From NCBI GenBank assembly GCA_945865375.1, contig CAMBEJ010000042.1, positions 1 to 36,011 on the forward strand: DNA of 36,011 nt. Direction: 5' to 3'. The notes under the pieces were generated by a model. It was given only the letters and a program-made list of their open reading frames with translations, was not told the origin of the DNA and did no database searches. Made by a program: the position numbers and the translations under genes. Positions 1 to 10,875 of this stretch are shown here, piece by piece. How positions within the stretch are numbered: position 1 is the stretch's first letter; every line of letters starts with the position of its first letter. Origin of the DNA: Akkermansia muciniphila. Lineage in GTDB: Bacteria > Verrucomicrobiota > Verrucomicrobiia > Limisphaerales > F1-80-MAGS106.

Positions 1-370
1 GTCCTGGGGAGGAAGTGCTGTCAGGAAAAGACCGCCTCTGGAGCGTCGTTTCGATGCTCGTCGCCTTGATAAAGGCCCACTCGGATTCCCGGTTGCACCA
101 GGGAAACCCGGGATAGGATTACGATTACGATTACGATTACGAGAAGATCTGGAAAAATCTGAGAGGCGCACTTCTCCCCCCGTTGCATCTCGAAGTTGTC
201 GGTAAAGGGGCAGAGCCGTCTCAGATCTGCACCGGAACAGCGGCGGGACGCCGCTGCCACTTTAGGAGCGTCCCATTGGGTTTGTCTCAGGTCCCCGCTC
301 CGCCTACTCGACACCGGTTCTCCCGGGTGCCTTTCGCCTTCGTGTGAGGGGTCGGGAGGGTTGGGCTGGC
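1..370. other. Intergenic region downstream of uvrA
   Basis: No convincing gene is seen. The stretch holds one GATTACG-type dispersed repeat (117-176) and a short GC-rich palindrome near 238-254 (AGCGGCG...CGCCGCT). The open frames that cross it are low-complexity readings of the repeats. Confidence 0.6.
117..176. repeat. GATTACG dispersed repeat, copy 1
   Basis: Four tandem GATTAC units (117-142) are followed by GAGAAGATCTGGAAAAATCT and a GAGAGGCGC block. The same right-hand flank follows the GATTACG tracts at 13021-13066 and 29391-29453, so this is a copy of a defined element and not a chance microsatellite. Confidence 0.75.
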
Positions 371-3300
371 TCAGGCTCTGTTTGCGAGCATTGGCTTCAA
401 GTAGTGTCCTGTGTGAGACGTGGAGCACTGGCAGACTTCAGCGGGCGAACCCGCCACAACGAGGGTGCCCCCTTGTTCGCCTGCCTCGGGGCCCAGGTCG
501 AGCACCCAGTCTGCGGCGCTGATCAGGTCGAGGTTGTGCTCGATGACAAGGACGGTGTGCCCGGCGTCGACAAGCTGCTGGATCACGCCAAGCAACCTTC
601 GGACATCCGACATGTGCAGGCCAATGGTGGGCTCTTCGAGGATGAAAAAACACCGCTTTGCCCAGGCATTCTGTTCGGGTTTCTGGCTCCAGCCCGACAG
701 CAAGTGGCTCACCAACTTGATGCGCTGCGCTTCGCCTCCGCTGAGGGTTGGACTCCGCTGGCCAAGTTGAAGATACCCGAGCCCGGTCTCCTGCAACGCG
801 CGCAAGGCACGATGGATCTTTGGGATCGCCGCGAAAAATGACGAGGCCTCTTCCACCGAAAGCTCCAAAACCTCGGCGATGGTCTTGCCGTTATAACATA
901 TATCGAGTGTTTCGCTGTTGTAACGCGAGCCGCCACAGGTATCACATTTCACGAAGGCCGGCGGCAGAAAGTTCATCTCCAGTTTCAAGGTCCCGGCACC
1001 GGCGCACTGGGGACACCTGCCCTGTACGCTGTTGAAGGAAAATCGGCTCCCGCTGTAGCCTCGCAGCCTGGCTTCGGGCGTTTTGGAAAACAAATCGCGG
1101 ATGGCGTCAAAGAACCCGACATAGGTCGCGGGGGTCGATCGAGGGGTTCGCCCGATGGGGGATTGATCGACTTCGTGAACGGCTTGAATGGACTCGAAAC
1201 CAGCGACCGTGGCCTGTGCTGGTCTAACTCTTTTGCGGGCAATCGCCGCTTTGAGAGCAGGGACCAAGCACTGTCGGACCATGGTGCTTTTGCCAGATCC
1301 ACTCACTCCTGTTACGGCCACAAATCGAGCCAGAGGAATCTGCACGTCGAGGTTTTTGAGATTGTTGACCGAAGCGTTGCTGAGATCAAGGAACTGGGTC
1401 GAGGGTTCCAGCGGCTTGGGCGCGGGTCTGAGAGTCAGCGCGAGGTTGGCTTTGAGTTTGGGTTTCAGTTTGATCTTGGGACCTGGGGTCGCTTTCCGAT
1501 TGTTTGTTGGACGGATCACTGGTCGCGCGCGAATGAGCGCCGCGTCAACGTGGGTCTCACGCAAGCAGGCACCGGTGATGGAATCGGGATTGTTGGAGAG
1601 CTCCTCCAGCGTGCCTTGCGCCACAACGCGTCCACCGTGAATGCCTGCTCCGGGGCCCAGATCGATGATGTGATCGGCCCGCTTCATGGTCTGGTCGTCA
1701 TGCTCCACCACCAGAAGCGAGTTGCCGCGTTTCTGGAGTTTTTGAAGAGTATCCAGAAGGCGATCGTTATCCCGTGGGTGAAGGCCGATCGTGGGCTCAT
1801 CGAGGACATAGAGCACGCCGCTGAGGTTCGAGCCGAGCTGCGCGGCGAGGCGGATCCGCTGGCTTTCTCCGCCCGACAAAGTAGGGACGCCGCGGTCCAG
1901 TTGAAGATACCCGAGCCCAACTTCAGAGAGAAATCGAAGGCGCTCGCGGATCTCGGGGATGATGTCGCGCATGATGAGCCCGGCGCGACCCGTTGTCTGG
2001 AGCTCGTTGAAATAGGCCGCCGCCTGCGCCACGGAGAGGCGTCCCAGCACGTCGATCGTTGGGCCCGGCTTGCCGGTACTTTTTCTTGCTCCTAACTGGG
2101 GCTCTTTGTCGAGATCGAGATGCACGGCGCGGGCGACGGGATTGAGGCGAGCTCCCTGGCATTCGGGACAAGCCTCACGTTTTCCCTCCTGCCAGCCGAA
2201 CCAGGATTCTTCGATTGCGTCCGCGCGCGCTCCGCGATCCACGTCCGGTAGGTAAAATAGCTCTCCAAACCCGCGGCACCCCATGCACCATCCCTGAGGC
2301 GAGTTGTAACTGAACGACTTTGGGTCGAGCTCCCCGAACGAACGTCCGCAGCCTCCGCAGGCACGTTGTGTGGAGTGCAGCGACGTCTTTCCGTGGTTGT
2401 CCAGGGCGATGACGGAACCTTGTCCGATTTGCAGGGTCGTTTCAACCAGAGCACGCATTTCGGCGTCCGTTTGCTTTTGCTTGGAACGTGGTTTATCGAT
2501 GACGCCGGTGATAATCTCCACGTTGTGTTCCTTGAACCGATCGAGTCGCACAGGAGCCTTGGTTGGATAGATCTTCCCATCAGCGCGGATCTCCTTGAAT
2601 CCATGTTTGGCGGCCCAGACGCCGACATCGGAATGGAAACCTTTGCGGCCCCGCACGACTGGGGCGAGGAGAAGCAAATCACCCCGATCCCGGGTTTGCT
2701 CGACTAACGCCCGTGTGAGAGTGTCGCGGGTCTGTGCCTCCACAGGCTGGTTGCATTCAGGACAATATTGGGTTCCGAGACGCGCGTAGAGCAGCCGCAG
2801 GAAATGATGAATTTCGGTGACCGTAGCGACGGTGCTTTTGCCTCCTCCCCGCGACAATCGCTGTTCGATGCTGACTGTGGGGGGGATCCCGGCGATGAGG
2901 TCCACATCTGGGCGCGACATTTGATCGACGAACTGTCTTGCGTAGGCGCTCATTGAATCGAGGAAGCGCCTCTGTCCTTCAGCGAAGAGAAGATCGAACG
3001 CCAGCGTGCTTTTTCCGGATCCGCTGACGCCCGTGAGCACGACAAATTTATCCCTTGGAATGTCGAGCACGGGGATTTTTAGATTATGTTCACGGGCACC
3101 TCGAATGGATATTTTTGTGGTGCTGGCGGGTTTCTCTTCGAAGACAAACGCATTGGTGTGCGGCGCGTTGCCGTAGGAAACACCCGCGGACCCTGGGGAA
3201 TGAGCGGGAGTGGACTCGATCAGGGCCTGTCCTGTTCGACTGCGCGGGTTCAAAGAAATGGCGAGCGGGGTTCCCTCGGCAACGAGCTCGCCGCCTTGAG

Positions 3301-6274
3301 TTCCACCTTCAGGGCCGAGGTCGATCACCCAGTCAGCCGAGCGGATCACCTCCAAGTTATGCTCGATCACGATGATGGAATGACCTGACCGGATCAGATC
3401 ACGGAATGTTTCGAGGAGATTTTCCACATCCCTCATGTGCAGGCCGGTGGTTGGCTCGTCGAAAATGAACAAGGTGGGCTCCGGTTCGGGGAGCAATGTG
3501 AGCGTCGCCATGTGGCTGACGAGCTTCAAACGCTGGCATTCGCCGCCGGAGAGGGTGTTGATAGGCTGCCCAAGGCGCAGGTAGCCGAGGCCCACGCGCC
3601 TGAGCAGTCCTAGCAGCGACGCAGCGTTGGCTGCGGGGCAGCGTTTTTTGCCAGTTTGAACTGCGAGCAGCCAGGCGATCGCGTCGTCGATGGTGGACTC
3701 CAGGAGGTCCGCAATATTGGCTCCTCCCTCCTTGTCACCCAGTTGAGGAATGGTGGTGTCGGTCCTGGGTGCGGGCTTAATCCTGACCTTCAAGACATGG
3801 TTGCGATATCGTTTTCCAGCGCATTCGGGGCAGCGGATATACACGTCGCTGAGGAACTGCATTTCGATTTGTTCGAACCCGGCTCCCCGGCAGCGTTCGC
3901 ATTGGCCATAGGGCGAGTTGAAGCTAAAGGAGCTTTCGCTGAGCCCCTGGTGCCTCGCTTCTTGGGACAAAGCAAAAACCTTTCGGATGGAGTCGAACGC
4001 CCCTACATAAAGGGCAGGATTTGAGCGTGGAGTTTTGCCGAGGGATGATTGATCTACCAGCAGGACGTGCTGGAGACTTTCCCAGCCGGCCAGGGTGGCG
4101 GAGGGGCGGGGCGCGGATAAAAATGAAGGCGTCGAGAGGTCTTCCGAGGCGTCGGAAGTCCGCTCTTCAAAATCTTTCTTAGCGTTCTGTTGCCGACTGT
4201 TCAGATGTTCTTTTAGCAACGGAAAAAGCACGTCGCGGACGAGGGTGGTTTTTCCGGACCCACTCACACCCGTGATCCCTACAAACTGTTGGAGAGGGAT
4301 TCTCACGATCAGATCTTTGAGATTGTTGGCGGAGGCACCCGTGAGGACGAGCTGAACCCGATCCGTGGTGCTGAGTGAGGGCAGAGGCATGTCCCGCAGC
4401 ACACCAGTTTTGGAAACGGCGAGTTTGGCGAGATGATGGGCGGTGGCGGAGGTGTGTTCCGCAGAGGCCAAATCGTGCGGTGGTCCCGAAAACATCAGGT
4501 AGCCGCCCTGCTCGCCGCTCGCTGGGCCGATGTCCACGATGTGATCCGCGGAACGGATGATTTCGGGATCGTGCTCGACCACCACCACCGTGTTTCCGGC
4601 ATCGCGCAGTCGCTTCAGAATTCCGATGAGGCGGCGTGTGTCACGGTGATGCAGTCCCACGCTGGGCTCGTCCAAGACGAACAACGTGTTGACAAGCCGC
4701 GCTCCGAGACAAGCCGTGAGGCTGACACGCTCGGTTTCGCCCCCTGAGAGCGTTCGGGTGGATCGGTCCAGAGTGAGATAGCCGAGCCCGACTTCGACCA
4801 GGTAGCGCAATCGTGAAACCACTTCGTTGAGCACGAGACGGAGGGGGTCGTGAGGGGACTCCCGTTGGTCCGGAACTTTGGATTCGATGATTGCCAGAGC
4901 CTGGTCGACCGGCAGTTTGTAAAACAGAGCAATGTCGATCACGCCCCCGTTCTGGGTGGGCATCTTGTATTGGAGCGATTCAGGCTGAAAACGGGCGCCG
5001 TTGCAGGACAGGCAAACGACGTAGGACCGGTAGCGGGACAGGAGCACCCGAACGTGCATCTTGTAACTTTTCGACTCCAGCCATCGGAAGTAGCCTTTGA
5101 CACCATACCAGGCTTTGGGCCATTCATGACCTGGGTCCGAGCCGTAGTTTGGATCGCCATCGAGAACCCACTGTTGTGTTTGTGGGGGAAGAGCCTGAAA
5201 AGGGATCTGAGTGGGGACCCCACGTTTTTTGCAAAACTTGAGGAGATCTCCCTGGCTTTCGAGCCCGTGGCCGGTGAGCCAGGGTTTGACGACACCTTGC
5301 GCCAGAGTTTTGGAACGATCGGGGACAGCCAGATTGTAATCGATGGTGATAATTCTGCCAAATCCTTTGCACGAGGGACAGGCGCCAGAAGGATGATTAA
5401 AGTGGAACAGACCGGGTGTCGGTTCCTTATATTCGATGTTGCAGGGCGCGCAGTGCAATCGGCTTGAGAAGTGCAATGTGACCTCGTCCGAATCGGTGCT
5501 TGTGGACGGATCGGCGTCGTGGCGATGGATTTGGAGTCTTCCCTTGCCAAAGTGGAAGGCCTGTTCGCAGGCTTCGATAAAGCGCGGCCGATTTGCAGCC
5601 AGAATTGTGATCCGGTCCTGAACAACGGACAAAGTGGTTGGGCGCACTTTTTCCAGCACCGGGAGCGCTTCATCGACCCGCCGCACCATGGTGCCGACGA
5701 GCAGGCGTTGATAGCCTTGCTTGACGAGCATGTCCAGTTCTTCAGCCAGGGACATCTTTGGGGAGAGCGGGAGCTCAAATGAGACCAAGGCCACGGCTGG
5801 GGTGGGCGTGGAGTGGGCGTTGGGGCCGGGGCGTGAGAGCTGACTCCAGATTGACGCGGAGGCGTCGCGGTGAACGGGGTTGCAGCAGGATTTGCAGTGC
5901 AATGTCGCCATCATCGGCCATGCCTGCTTCATGTAGTCCGCGATCTCGGTCATGGAGCCTACCGTTGACCGGGTGGTCTTGACAGAGTTACGCTGTTCGA
6001 CCGCGATCGCTGGAGGGATGTTCTCGATCCGGTCCACGGCGGGTTTGTCCATGCGGTCGAAGAACTGGCGCGCATACGGTGAGAAAGTCTCCACGTAACG
6101 CCGCTGGCCTTCCGCGAAGAGGGAGTCGAAGGCGAGGGAACTCTTGCCCGAACCGCTGGGGCCTGTGACGACGACGAGCTTGCCCGTGGGCACCTCGAGA
6201 TTGAAATTCTTGAGGTTGTTTTGGCGAACTCCCCACAGTCGGATGGGGGGCATTTCAGAGGTTTGGCCAGGCAT
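371..6274 (-). CDS. uvrA: Double-length excinuclease ABC subunit A (tandem UvrA)
   Basis: This is UvrA, the damage-recognition ATPase of nucleotide excision repair, but at 1967 residues it is about twice the usual length of roughly 940. Four P-loops are visible: GPSGSGKSS near residue 38, GVSGSGKTT near 668, GVSGSGKST near 1078 and GVSGSGKST near 1655. Four ABC signatures accompany them ([36 protein letters not shown]). Both halves keep UvrA-specific CxxC zinc modules (for example [14 protein letters not shown] and [14 protein letters not shown]) and the FAEGQRR...YARQF block. The halves join near residue 1045. UvrA normally works as a dimer, so one chain could form an intramolecular pseudo-dimer; that is inference. 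The start ATG at 6274 directly precedes the first conserved strand. The gene is divergent from rpsP across a 212-bp gap. Confidence 0.95.
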   Translation of the reverse strand: MPGQTSEMPPIRLWGVRQNNLKNFNLEVPTGKLVVVTGPSGSGKSSLAFDSLFAEGQRRYVETFSPYARQFFDRMDKPAVDRIENIPPAIAVEQRNSVKTTRSTVGSMTEIADYMKQAWPMMATLHCKSCCNPVHRDASASIWSQLSRPGPNAHSTPTPAVALVSFELPLSPKMSLAEELDMLVKQGYQRLLVGTMVRRVDEALPVLEKVRPTTLSVVQDRITILAANRPRFIEACEQAFHFGKGRLQIHRHDADPSTSTDSDEVTLHFSSRLHCAPCNIEYKEPTPGLFHFNHPSGACPSCKGFGRIITIDYNLAVPDRSKTLAQGVVKPWLTGHGLESQGDLLKFCKKRGVPTQIPFQALPPQTQQWVLDGDPNYGSDPGHEWPKAWYGVKGYFRWLESKSYKMHVRVLLSRYRSYVVCLSCNGARFQPESLQYKMPTQNGGVIDIALFYKLPVDQALAIIESKVPDQRESPHDPLRLVLNEVVSRLRYLVEVGLGYLTLDRSTRTLSGGETERVSLTACLGARLVNTLFVLDEPSVGLHHRDTRRLIGILKRLRDAGNTVVVVEHDPEIIRSADHIVDIGPASGEQGGYLMFSGPPHDLASAEHTSATAHHLAKLAVSKTGVLRDMPLPSLSTTDRVQLVLTGASANNLKDLIVRIPLQQFVGITGVSGSGKTTLVRDVLFPLLKEHLNSRQQNAKKDFEERTSDASEDLSTPSFLSAPRPSATLAGWESLQHVLLVDQSSLGKTPRSNPALYVGAFDSIRKVFALSQEARHQGLSESSFSFNSPYGQCERCRGAGFEQIEMQFLSDVYIRCPECAGKRYRNHVLKVRIKPAPRTDTTIPQLGDKEGGANIADLLESTIDDAIAWLLAVQTGKKRCPAANAASLLGLLRRVGLGYLRLGQPINTLSGGECQRLKLVSHMATLTLLPEPEPTLFIFDEPTTGLHMRDVENLLETFRDLIRSGHSIIVIEHNLEVIRSADWVIDLGPEGGTQGGELVAEGTPLAISLNPRSRTGQALIESTPAHSPGSAGVSYGNAPHTNAFVFEEKPASTTKISIRGAREHNLKIPVLDIPRDKFVVLTGVSGSGKSTLAFDLLFAEGQRRFLDSMSAYARQFVDQMSRPDVDLIAGIPPTVSIEQRLSRGGGKSTVATVTEIHHFLRLLYARLGTQYCPECNQPVEAQTRDTLTRALVEQTRDRGDLLLLAPVVRGRKGFHSDVGVWAAKHGFKEIRADGKIYPTKAPVRLDRFKEHNVEIITGVIDKPRSKQKQTDAEMRALVETTLQIGQGSVIALDNHGKTSLHSTQRACGGCGRSFGELDPKSFSYNSPQGWCMGCRGFGELFYLPDVDRGARADAIEESWFGWQEGKREACPECQGARLNPVARAVHLDLDKEPQLGARKSTGKPGPTIDVLGRLSVAQAAAYFNELQTTGRAGLIMRDIIPEIRERLRFLSEVGLGYLQLDRGVPTLSGGESQRIRLAAQLGSNLSGVLYVLDEPTIGLHPRDNDRLLDTLQKLQKRGNSLLVVEHDDQTMKRADHIIDLGPGAGIHGGRVVAQGTLEELSNNPDSITGACLRETHVDAALIRARPVIRPTNNRKATPGPKIKLKPKLKANLALTLRPAPKPLEPSTQFLDLSNASVNNLKNLDVQIPLARFVAVTGVSGSGKSTMVRQCLVPALKAAIARKRVRPAQATVAGFESIQAVHEVDQSPIGRTPRSTPATYVGFFDAIRDLFSKTPEARLRGYSGSRFSFNSVQGRCPQCAGAGTLKLEMNFLPPAFVKCDTCGGSRYNSETLDICYNGKTIAEVLELSVEEASSFFAAIPKIHRALRALQETGLGYLQLGQRSPTLSGGEAQRIKLVSHLLSGWSQKPEQNAWAKRCFFILEEPTIGLHMSDVRRLLGVIQQLVDAGHTVLVIEHNLDLISAADWVLDLGPEAGEQGGTLVVAGSPAEVCQCSTSHTGHYLKPMLANRA

Positions 6275-6486
6275 TGTTGGGGCAATGTAATGGGGGTGAG
6301 CTGGCTGTCAATTGCCGACCTGAAAAGGGGGGTGCGAAATCGGGCATGCTGAATTTCGATAAAAGAGGTCTTGCCAACTCGAAGGTGGAGGTCTAGTCTC
6401 GCGCCTCTTTTCGACAGAGTCGGGGTGCTGGTTCTGTCAAACGCTGGGTTTTGTTCCTGGCTGGTTGGATATAGAAACGTTGAATT

Positions 6487-6747
6487 ATGGCAGTTCGAAT
6501 TCGAATGAAGCGAGTCGGGACAAAAAACACGCCCGTTTTTCGTATTGTGGTGGCGGACTCCCGCAGCCCTCGCGACGGAAAGTTCCTGGAGGAGATTGGG
6601 GTGTATCATCCCTTGAAAGCGGGCGCGAATAATTTCACATTGAACCTTGAGCGCGCTCTCTATTGGATTTCGAAGGGAGCTCAGCCCTCGGACACCGTGC
6701 GCAGCTTTGTGAAGAAGGCCCGCGCCGCCGCGCCAGCCACTCCCTGA
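6487..6747 (+). CDS. rpsP: 30S ribosomal protein S16
   Basis: An 86-residue S16 protein of normal length, part of the body of the small ribosomal subunit. It begins with the typical [20 protein letters not shown] and continues with [19 protein letters not shown], a highly conserved S16 signature. It opens the rpsP-khpA-trmD-rplS run; khpA follows after 20 bp, consistent with co-transcription. No strong Shine-Dalgarno sequence precedes the ATG. Confidence 0.97.
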   Translation: MAVRIRMKRVGTKNTPVFRIVVADSRSPRDGKFLEEIGVYHPLKAGANNFTLNLERALYWISKGAQPSDTVRSFVKKARAAAPATP

Positions 6748-6767
6748 ACTGGATTACTTTTTCGGAC

Positions 6768-7001
6768 ATGCAAGCCTTCTTGGACTACGTGGTCAAGGGG
6801 CTCGTTGACCATCCTGAATCGGTGTCAATCACACCGGTCGATCGCAACGGGGCCACGCTTTATGAAGTCCGGCTGCATGCTGACGATGTGGGTAAAATAA
6901 TCGGGCGCAAAGGGGCGACGATCCAAGCGCTTCGCTCCCTGCTGCAGGTGGGGTCCGCCAAGGAAGGACTTCGCTGCTTGATGGAGGTTGTGGAGGATTG
7001 A
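6768..7001 (+). CDS. khpA: KH-domain RNA-binding protein KhpA
   Basis: A 77-residue single KH-domain protein of the KhpA/YlqC family, which binds RNA together with KhpB in several bacteria. The GxxG RNA-binding loop is seen as GKIIGRKGAT near residues 43-52, and the start MQAFLDYVVKGLVDHPE matches the family. The ATG at 6768 is preferred over longer in-frame starts because those would overlap rpsP and add unrelated sequence. Its place after rpsP is the classic one. The next gene is trmD at 7059, so the usual rimM is missing here. Confidence 0.93.
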   Translation: MQAFLDYVVKGLVDHPESVSITPVDRNGATLYEVRLHADDVGKIIGRKGATIQALRSLLQVGSAKEGLRCLMEVVED

Positions 7002-7058
7002 TGAGGGCGGGTTAGCCTCGGAGTTTGGATCACTTGAACAGATTGTGGCGGGACTGCC

Positions 7059-7748
7059 GTGAGAATCGATGTCCTAACGCTTTTCCCAGGGATGTTTGCC
7101 GGGCCGTTGGATGAGAGCATTGTCAATCGAGCCCGACAGAGAGGCAAGTTGGAGTTGGCGATTCACAACTTGAGGGATTATGCGCATGACCGGCATCGCA
7201 CGGTGGATGACCGGCCTTTCGGGGGCGGTCCCGGGATGCTCTTGAAACCGGAGCCCGTTTTCGAGGCGACAGAGAAGTTGGCTACTGCTTTGACGCGCGT
7301 GATTTTGACGTCGCCATCCGGGCGGCCTTTCAACCAGGGCATCGCTCGGGAGTTGTCGGGATTGCCGCATCTGCTGTTGGTGTGTGGCAGTTACGAGGGC
7401 TTTGACGAGCGGATTCGCATGGCGCTGGCTCACGATGAGTTGTCCATCGGGGATTATGTGCTCACGAACGGGGCCTTGCCGGCCATGGTTATCATCGATG
7501 CCGTCGCACGATTGCTGCCGGGGGTGCTCGGCGATGATCAGAGCGCTATCGACGAATCGTTCACCGGGAAGATGCTGGAATGTCCGCACTACACCCGTCC
7601 GGCGGAGTTTCGCGGTATGAAAGTGCCGGACGTCCTGCTCTCCGGGCATCATGCGGAGATTGAGAAATGGCGACGTCAGGCGGCTCTGAGCCGGACTCGG
7701 ACGTGCCGACCCGATCTCCTCGAGGAGAGCACGCCCGGGAGTGTGTAG
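7059..7748 (+). CDS. trmD: tRNA (guanine(37)-N1)-methyltransferase TrmD
   Basis: TrmD methylates G37 of tRNAs that read CNN and related codons using S-adenosylmethionine, and prevents frameshifting. The 229-residue protein shows the SPOUT trefoil-knot signatures: [12 protein letters not shown] at the N terminus, [15 protein letters not shown] near 58, [13 protein letters not shown] near 107, and [15 protein letters not shown] near 129. The start is GTG at 7059; no earlier in-frame start gives family sequence. A TAG stop ends it. It lies 57 bp after khpA and 71 bp before rplS. Confidence 0.96.
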   Translation: MRIDVLTLFPGMFAGPLDESIVNRARQRGKLELAIHNLRDYAHDRHRTVDDRPFGGGPGMLLKPEPVFEATEKLATALTRVILTSPSGRPFNQGIARELSGLPHLLLVCGSYEGFDERIRMALAHDELSIGDYVLTNGALPAMVIIDAVARLLPGVLGDDQSAIDESFTGKMLECPHYTRPAEFRGMKVPDVLLSGHHAEIEKWRRQAALSRTRTCRPDLLEESTPGSV

Positions 7749-7760
7749 GGTGTGCAGAGT

Positions 7761-7790
7761 TTGACTTTTTGCAGGAACGGAAATTGTTAT
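7761..7790 (+). promoter_or_regulatory. Possible sigma-70-type promoter for rplS
   Basis: TTGACT at 7761-7766 and TGTTAT at 7785-7790 are separated by 18 bp, in the only substantial gap (71 bp) between trmD and rplS. The -10 box matches the consensus at four of six positions, so this is tentative. It would give L19 an extra transcript besides read-through from rpsP. Confidence 0.3.
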
Positions 7791-7819
7791 CGGTTACGGA
7801 AAGCGAGAGAGACGCATTT

Positions 7820-8200
7820 ATGAATCAAGCCATTATCGACAAGATCGAATCGGAGCAGTTCCGAAAAGATTCTCCGAGTTTTCAAGTCGGAGACACTGTT
7901 CGCGTTCACACCAAAGTGGTGGAAGGCGACAAGGAGCGCATCCAGATTTTCACAGGGGTTTGCATGGGCCGCCGGGGCCGGGGATTGAACGCCACCTTCA
8001 CGGTACGTCGGATCAGTTACGGTGAAGGCGTGGAGCGTGTTTTCCCCCTGCATTCGCCCCGTGTTGACAAGATCGAAGTAGAGCGCCAAGGCTCCGTGCG
8101 CCGCGCCAAGCTCACCTACCTTCGCGGCCGGGTTGGCAAAGGAGCGGTGGCGGTGAAAGCGAAGGAGCGGGTTGGCAGGACGACTGCACCCAAAGCCTGA
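7820..8200 (+). CDS. rplS: 50S ribosomal protein L19
   Basis: L19 sits at the interface of the two ribosomal subunits. The 126-residue protein has the family blocks [40 protein letters not shown] and [20 protein letters not shown], and the conserved [20 protein letters not shown]. The ATG at 7820 is chosen over the longer frame from 7667 because it matches the normal L19 start ([10 protein letters not shown]) and has a GAGAG Shine-Dalgarno-like stretch about eight bases upstream; the longer frame overlaps trmD. The C-terminal tail is slightly extended and basic. Confidence 0.96.
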   Translation: MNQAIIDKIESEQFRKDSPSFQVGDTVRVHTKVVEGDKERIQIFTGVCMGRRGRGLNATFTVRRISYGEGVERVFPLHSPRVDKIEVERQGSVRRAKLTYLRGRVGKGAVAVKAKERVGRTTAPKA

Positions 8201-8223
8201 GCCTTCGTCCGAGTTTTTCGGGC

Positions 8224-9387
8224 ATGAAGAACGTGGTTTTGCTCGGGAGCACAGGATCCATTGGAACCAGTGCTCTAAATGTGGTTGCGGACCTCCCGGA
8301 CCGGTTGCGAATCGTGGGTCTCGCCGCCTGCACAAGCGTGCAGCCCCTCATCCAGCAGTCTCTCCAACACCGACCTGAAGCGGTGTGTTTGTTTGATGAA
8401 ACCCGGATGCCGGAGGTGCGCGATGTGCTTGGAGCCGGCACCCGAGTTGTGGGGGGGGCTCAGGGGTTGGTGGAGCTCGCAACGTGGCCTTCTGCCGATG
8501 TCGTCTTGATCGCCATCGTCGGCACGGCAGGGTTGCAGCCAGCCCTGGCAGCTATCCGCGCGGGCAAGGACATCGCTGTGGCGTCCAAGGAGATTCTTGT
8601 TATGGCGGGCGAGATCGTGATGGATGAAGCCCGCAAATACGGAGTTCGCGTTCTGGCTGTGGACAGCGAGCATTCCGCGATTTTTCAATGCCTTGACGGG
8701 AAACCTCAGAACTCGGTACGCACTTTGTGGCTGACCGCTTCGGGGGGGCCTTTCCGGCTGACGCCTAAGTCGGAGTTCCCTTCGATCACGGTCGAGCGCG
8801 CCTTGAAACACCCGTCTTGGGTGATGGGCCGCAAGATCACGATCGATTCGGCGAGCTTGTTCAACAAAGGCTTGGAGATGATCGAAGCGCGCTGGCTGTT
8901 CGATATTGAGATGGCCCGGGTTCAGGTGGTGGTTCATCCACAGAGTGTGGTTCACTCGATGGTGGAGTATGTGGATGGCTCGATTCTGGCTCAGTTATCC
9001 ACTCCCGACATGTGTTTGCCGATCCAGTACGCCCTCCTTTACCCGGAACGAGTTCGAAGCGACCGCGTCCAAACGAACCTGGCCAAGCTCGGAACGTTGA
9101 CCTTCGAGGAGCCTGATCTGGATCGATTTCCGGCATTAACATTGGCGCGGAGAGCAGGGGAGATCGGAGGCACAATGCCTGCTGTCCTGAACGCGTCAAA
9201 CGAGGTGGCTGTGGAAGCCTTTTGTGAGGACCGACTCTCCTTTGGAGGCATCGCCGAGACGGTGGCTCGAGTTTTGGATCAGCATGAGGCCAAGAAGAGG
9301 CCTGAGCTCGAAGAGATTCTGGAGGCTGATCTCTGGGCCCGCCGCGCTGCGAAGAAGGCCGTTGCCGCTAGGCCTGTGTTGTGTTAG
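8224..9387 (+). CDS. dxr: 1-deoxy-D-xylulose-5-phosphate reductoisomerase
   Basis: Dxr (IspC) converts DXP to 2-C-methyl-D-erythritol 4-phosphate with NADPH, the second step of the MEP isoprenoid pathway. The 387-residue protein begins with the nucleotide-binding GSTGSIGTSALNVV. It carries the metal and substrate motifs AVDSEHSAIFQ near 149, ASGGPFR near 177 and HPSWVMGRKITIDSASLFNK near 198-217. Length is normal. It starts 23 bp after rplS and ends in TAG, seven bases before the ROK gene, so one operon is likely. Confidence 0.96.
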   Translation: MKNVVLLGSTGSIGTSALNVVADLPDRLRIVGLAACTSVQPLIQQSLQHRPEAVCLFDETRMPEVRDVLGAGTRVVGGAQGLVELATWPSADVVLIAIVGTAGLQPALAAIRAGKDIAVASKEILVMAGEIVMDEARKYGVRVLAVDSEHSAIFQCLDGKPQNSVRTLWLTASGGPFRLTPKSEFPSITVERALKHPSWVMGRKITIDSASLFNKGLEMIEARWLFDIEMARVQVVVHPQSVVHSMVEYVDGSILAQLSTPDMCLPIQYALLYPERVRSDRVQTNLAKLGTLTFEEPDLDRFPALTLARRAGEIGGTMPAVLNASNEVAVEAFCEDRLSFGGIAETVARVLDQHEAKKRPELEEILEADLWARRAAKKAVAARPVLC

Positions 9388-9394
9388 GGAGAGA

Positions 9395-10816
9395 ATGAAA
9401 GTTCCATCCATGAACGATAGAGATTTCGTTCTGCCAGCGCCGCGAGTGACGCCGGTCCTTGATCCATGGTATCGGCCTGCTGCCCTCGTGATTCATGAAA
9501 TTCGAAGGCAAACCAAAGCACTGTCCGATGCGCCAATCGTGAGCATGGCGTTAGAACAGATCGACGGTTCGGTTTCGCATTTTTCCTTGAGCGTGTTTCC
9601 TGAGAGGCATGCCCACTCGGTTTATAATTCCAAGTTCGTTGAGCGGTTATCGAAATTCTTGCTGTGGGCGCGGGGTGGTTTTCGGATCTACATTGACGCC
9701 CCGTCGCCGGTTGTGGCGCACTTGGAGCGTCACTATGCACAGAATCCCCGAGGGCAATTTGACGACCTGATCATCGGCCACAAGATTTACGACCACGCCA
9801 TCGAAGTGGTTCCTGTGCGCGAGATGCCTCCCGCCAAGGGTTCCAGCGCGCCTTTAGGACGCCATCTGGATGGAAATCGAATCGGTTTTGACCTTGGGGG
9901 CAGTGATCGAAAAGTGGCGGCCCTGATCGACGGCGAAGTTGTGTTCAGCGAGGAGGTGGTTTGGGATCCCATCAAACAACCTAATCCTCAGTATCATTTC
10001 GACGGAATCATGGACTCTTTGAAGCGTGCTGCGGCGTATTTGCCGAGGGTGGACGCTATTGGGGGGAGCGCCGCCGGCGTCTATGTCAACAATCGAGTCA
10101 AGGTGGCCTCCCTATTTCGCGCGGTGCCACCTCAGTTGTTTGAGTTGAGGGTTAAAAATCTTTTTCTGGAGATCAGGCAGGCATGGAACAACCTTCCGTT
10201 CGAGTTGGCGAACGACGGTGAGGTGACGGCCTTGGCGGGTTCGATGGCGCTCGGGAAAAATGGAGTTTTGGGAATCGCCATGGGGACCAGCATGGCTGCG
10301 GGATACGTGACGCGGGAAGGGAACATCACCTCATGGCTGAACGAACTCGCTTTTGCGCCGATTGACCTCAGAAGCGATGGGCCTGTGGACGAATGGTCGG
10401 GCGATTTTGGATGCGGGGTTCAATACTTCTCACAGCAATGCGTGGGACGACTGCTTGGCGCGGCGGGAATCGATGCGGAAGCGGCTCTGCCATTGCCCGA
10501 GAAATTGAAGCTTGTGCAGGAATTGATGGATGCGGGGGATTACAGGGCTCGAAAAATCTATCAAACGATCGGGGTTTATCTGGGTTATGCCATCGCTTTG
10601 TACCGTGAATTTTACGACTTCGAACACCTCTTGGTCTTGGGCCGCGTGACCAGCGGTCCTGGCGGGGCTGTGACACTCGAGGAGGCGCGCCGGGTCCTGG
10701 ACACGGATTTTCCGGAGGTCTCCGAGAGGGTTGCGTTTCATGTCCCCGACGAAAAAGAGAAACGTCATGGGCAGGCCATCGCCGCCGCGAGCTTGCCGGT
10801 TATTGGGGCGGTCTGA
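9395..10816 (+). CDS. ROK-family protein (sugar-kinase fold), zinc motif degenerate
   Basis: A 473-residue protein with the ROK fold in its C-terminal two thirds. It shows the phosphate-1 motif RIGFDLGGSDRKVAALIDG near residue 160, GGSAAGVYVNNRVKV near 228, the catalytic-aspartate segment ELANDGEVTALAG near 270 and the phosphate-2-like GIAMGTSMAAGYV near 291. The first 150 residues are an extra domain not found in ordinary glucokinases. The usual GH...CxCGxxGCxE zinc cluster is reduced to SGDFGCGVQYFSQQC, so most ligands are lost. It could be a sugar kinase of altered specificity or a regulator without HTH; the substrate cannot be told. ATG 9395 follows GGGAGAG closely; ATG 9410 is the alternative. 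Confidence 0.75.
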   Translation: MKVPSMNDRDFVLPAPRVTPVLDPWYRPAALVIHEIRRQTKALSDAPIVSMALEQIDGSVSHFSLSVFPERHAHSVYNSKFVERLSKFLLWARGGFRIYIDAPSPVVAHLERHYAQNPRGQFDDLIIGHKIYDHAIEVVPVREMPPAKGSSAPLGRHLDGNRIGFDLGGSDRKVAALIDGEVVFSEEVVWDPIKQPNPQYHFDGIMDSLKRAAAYLPRVDAIGGSAAGVYVNNRVKVASLFRAVPPQLFELRVKNLFLEIRQAWNNLPFELANDGEVTALAGSMALGKNGVLGIAMGTSMAAGYVTREGNITSWLNELAFAPIDLRSDGPVDEWSGDFGCGVQYFSQQCVGRLLGAAGIDAEAALPLPEKLKLVQELMDAGDYRARKIYQTIGVYLGYAIALYREFYDFEHLLVLGRVTSGPGGAVTLEEARRVLDTDFPEVSERVAFHVPDEKEKRHGQAIAAASLPVIGAV

Positions 10817-10875
10817 AAAGCCTCAAGACCCCTGATGTGATGCCTTGGATTCAGGGCCATTACGGAGTGGGAGTG

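Noticed and set aside
1163..2095. 310-codon plus-strand frame inside uvrA
   Set aside because: It is antisense to conserved UvrA motifs.
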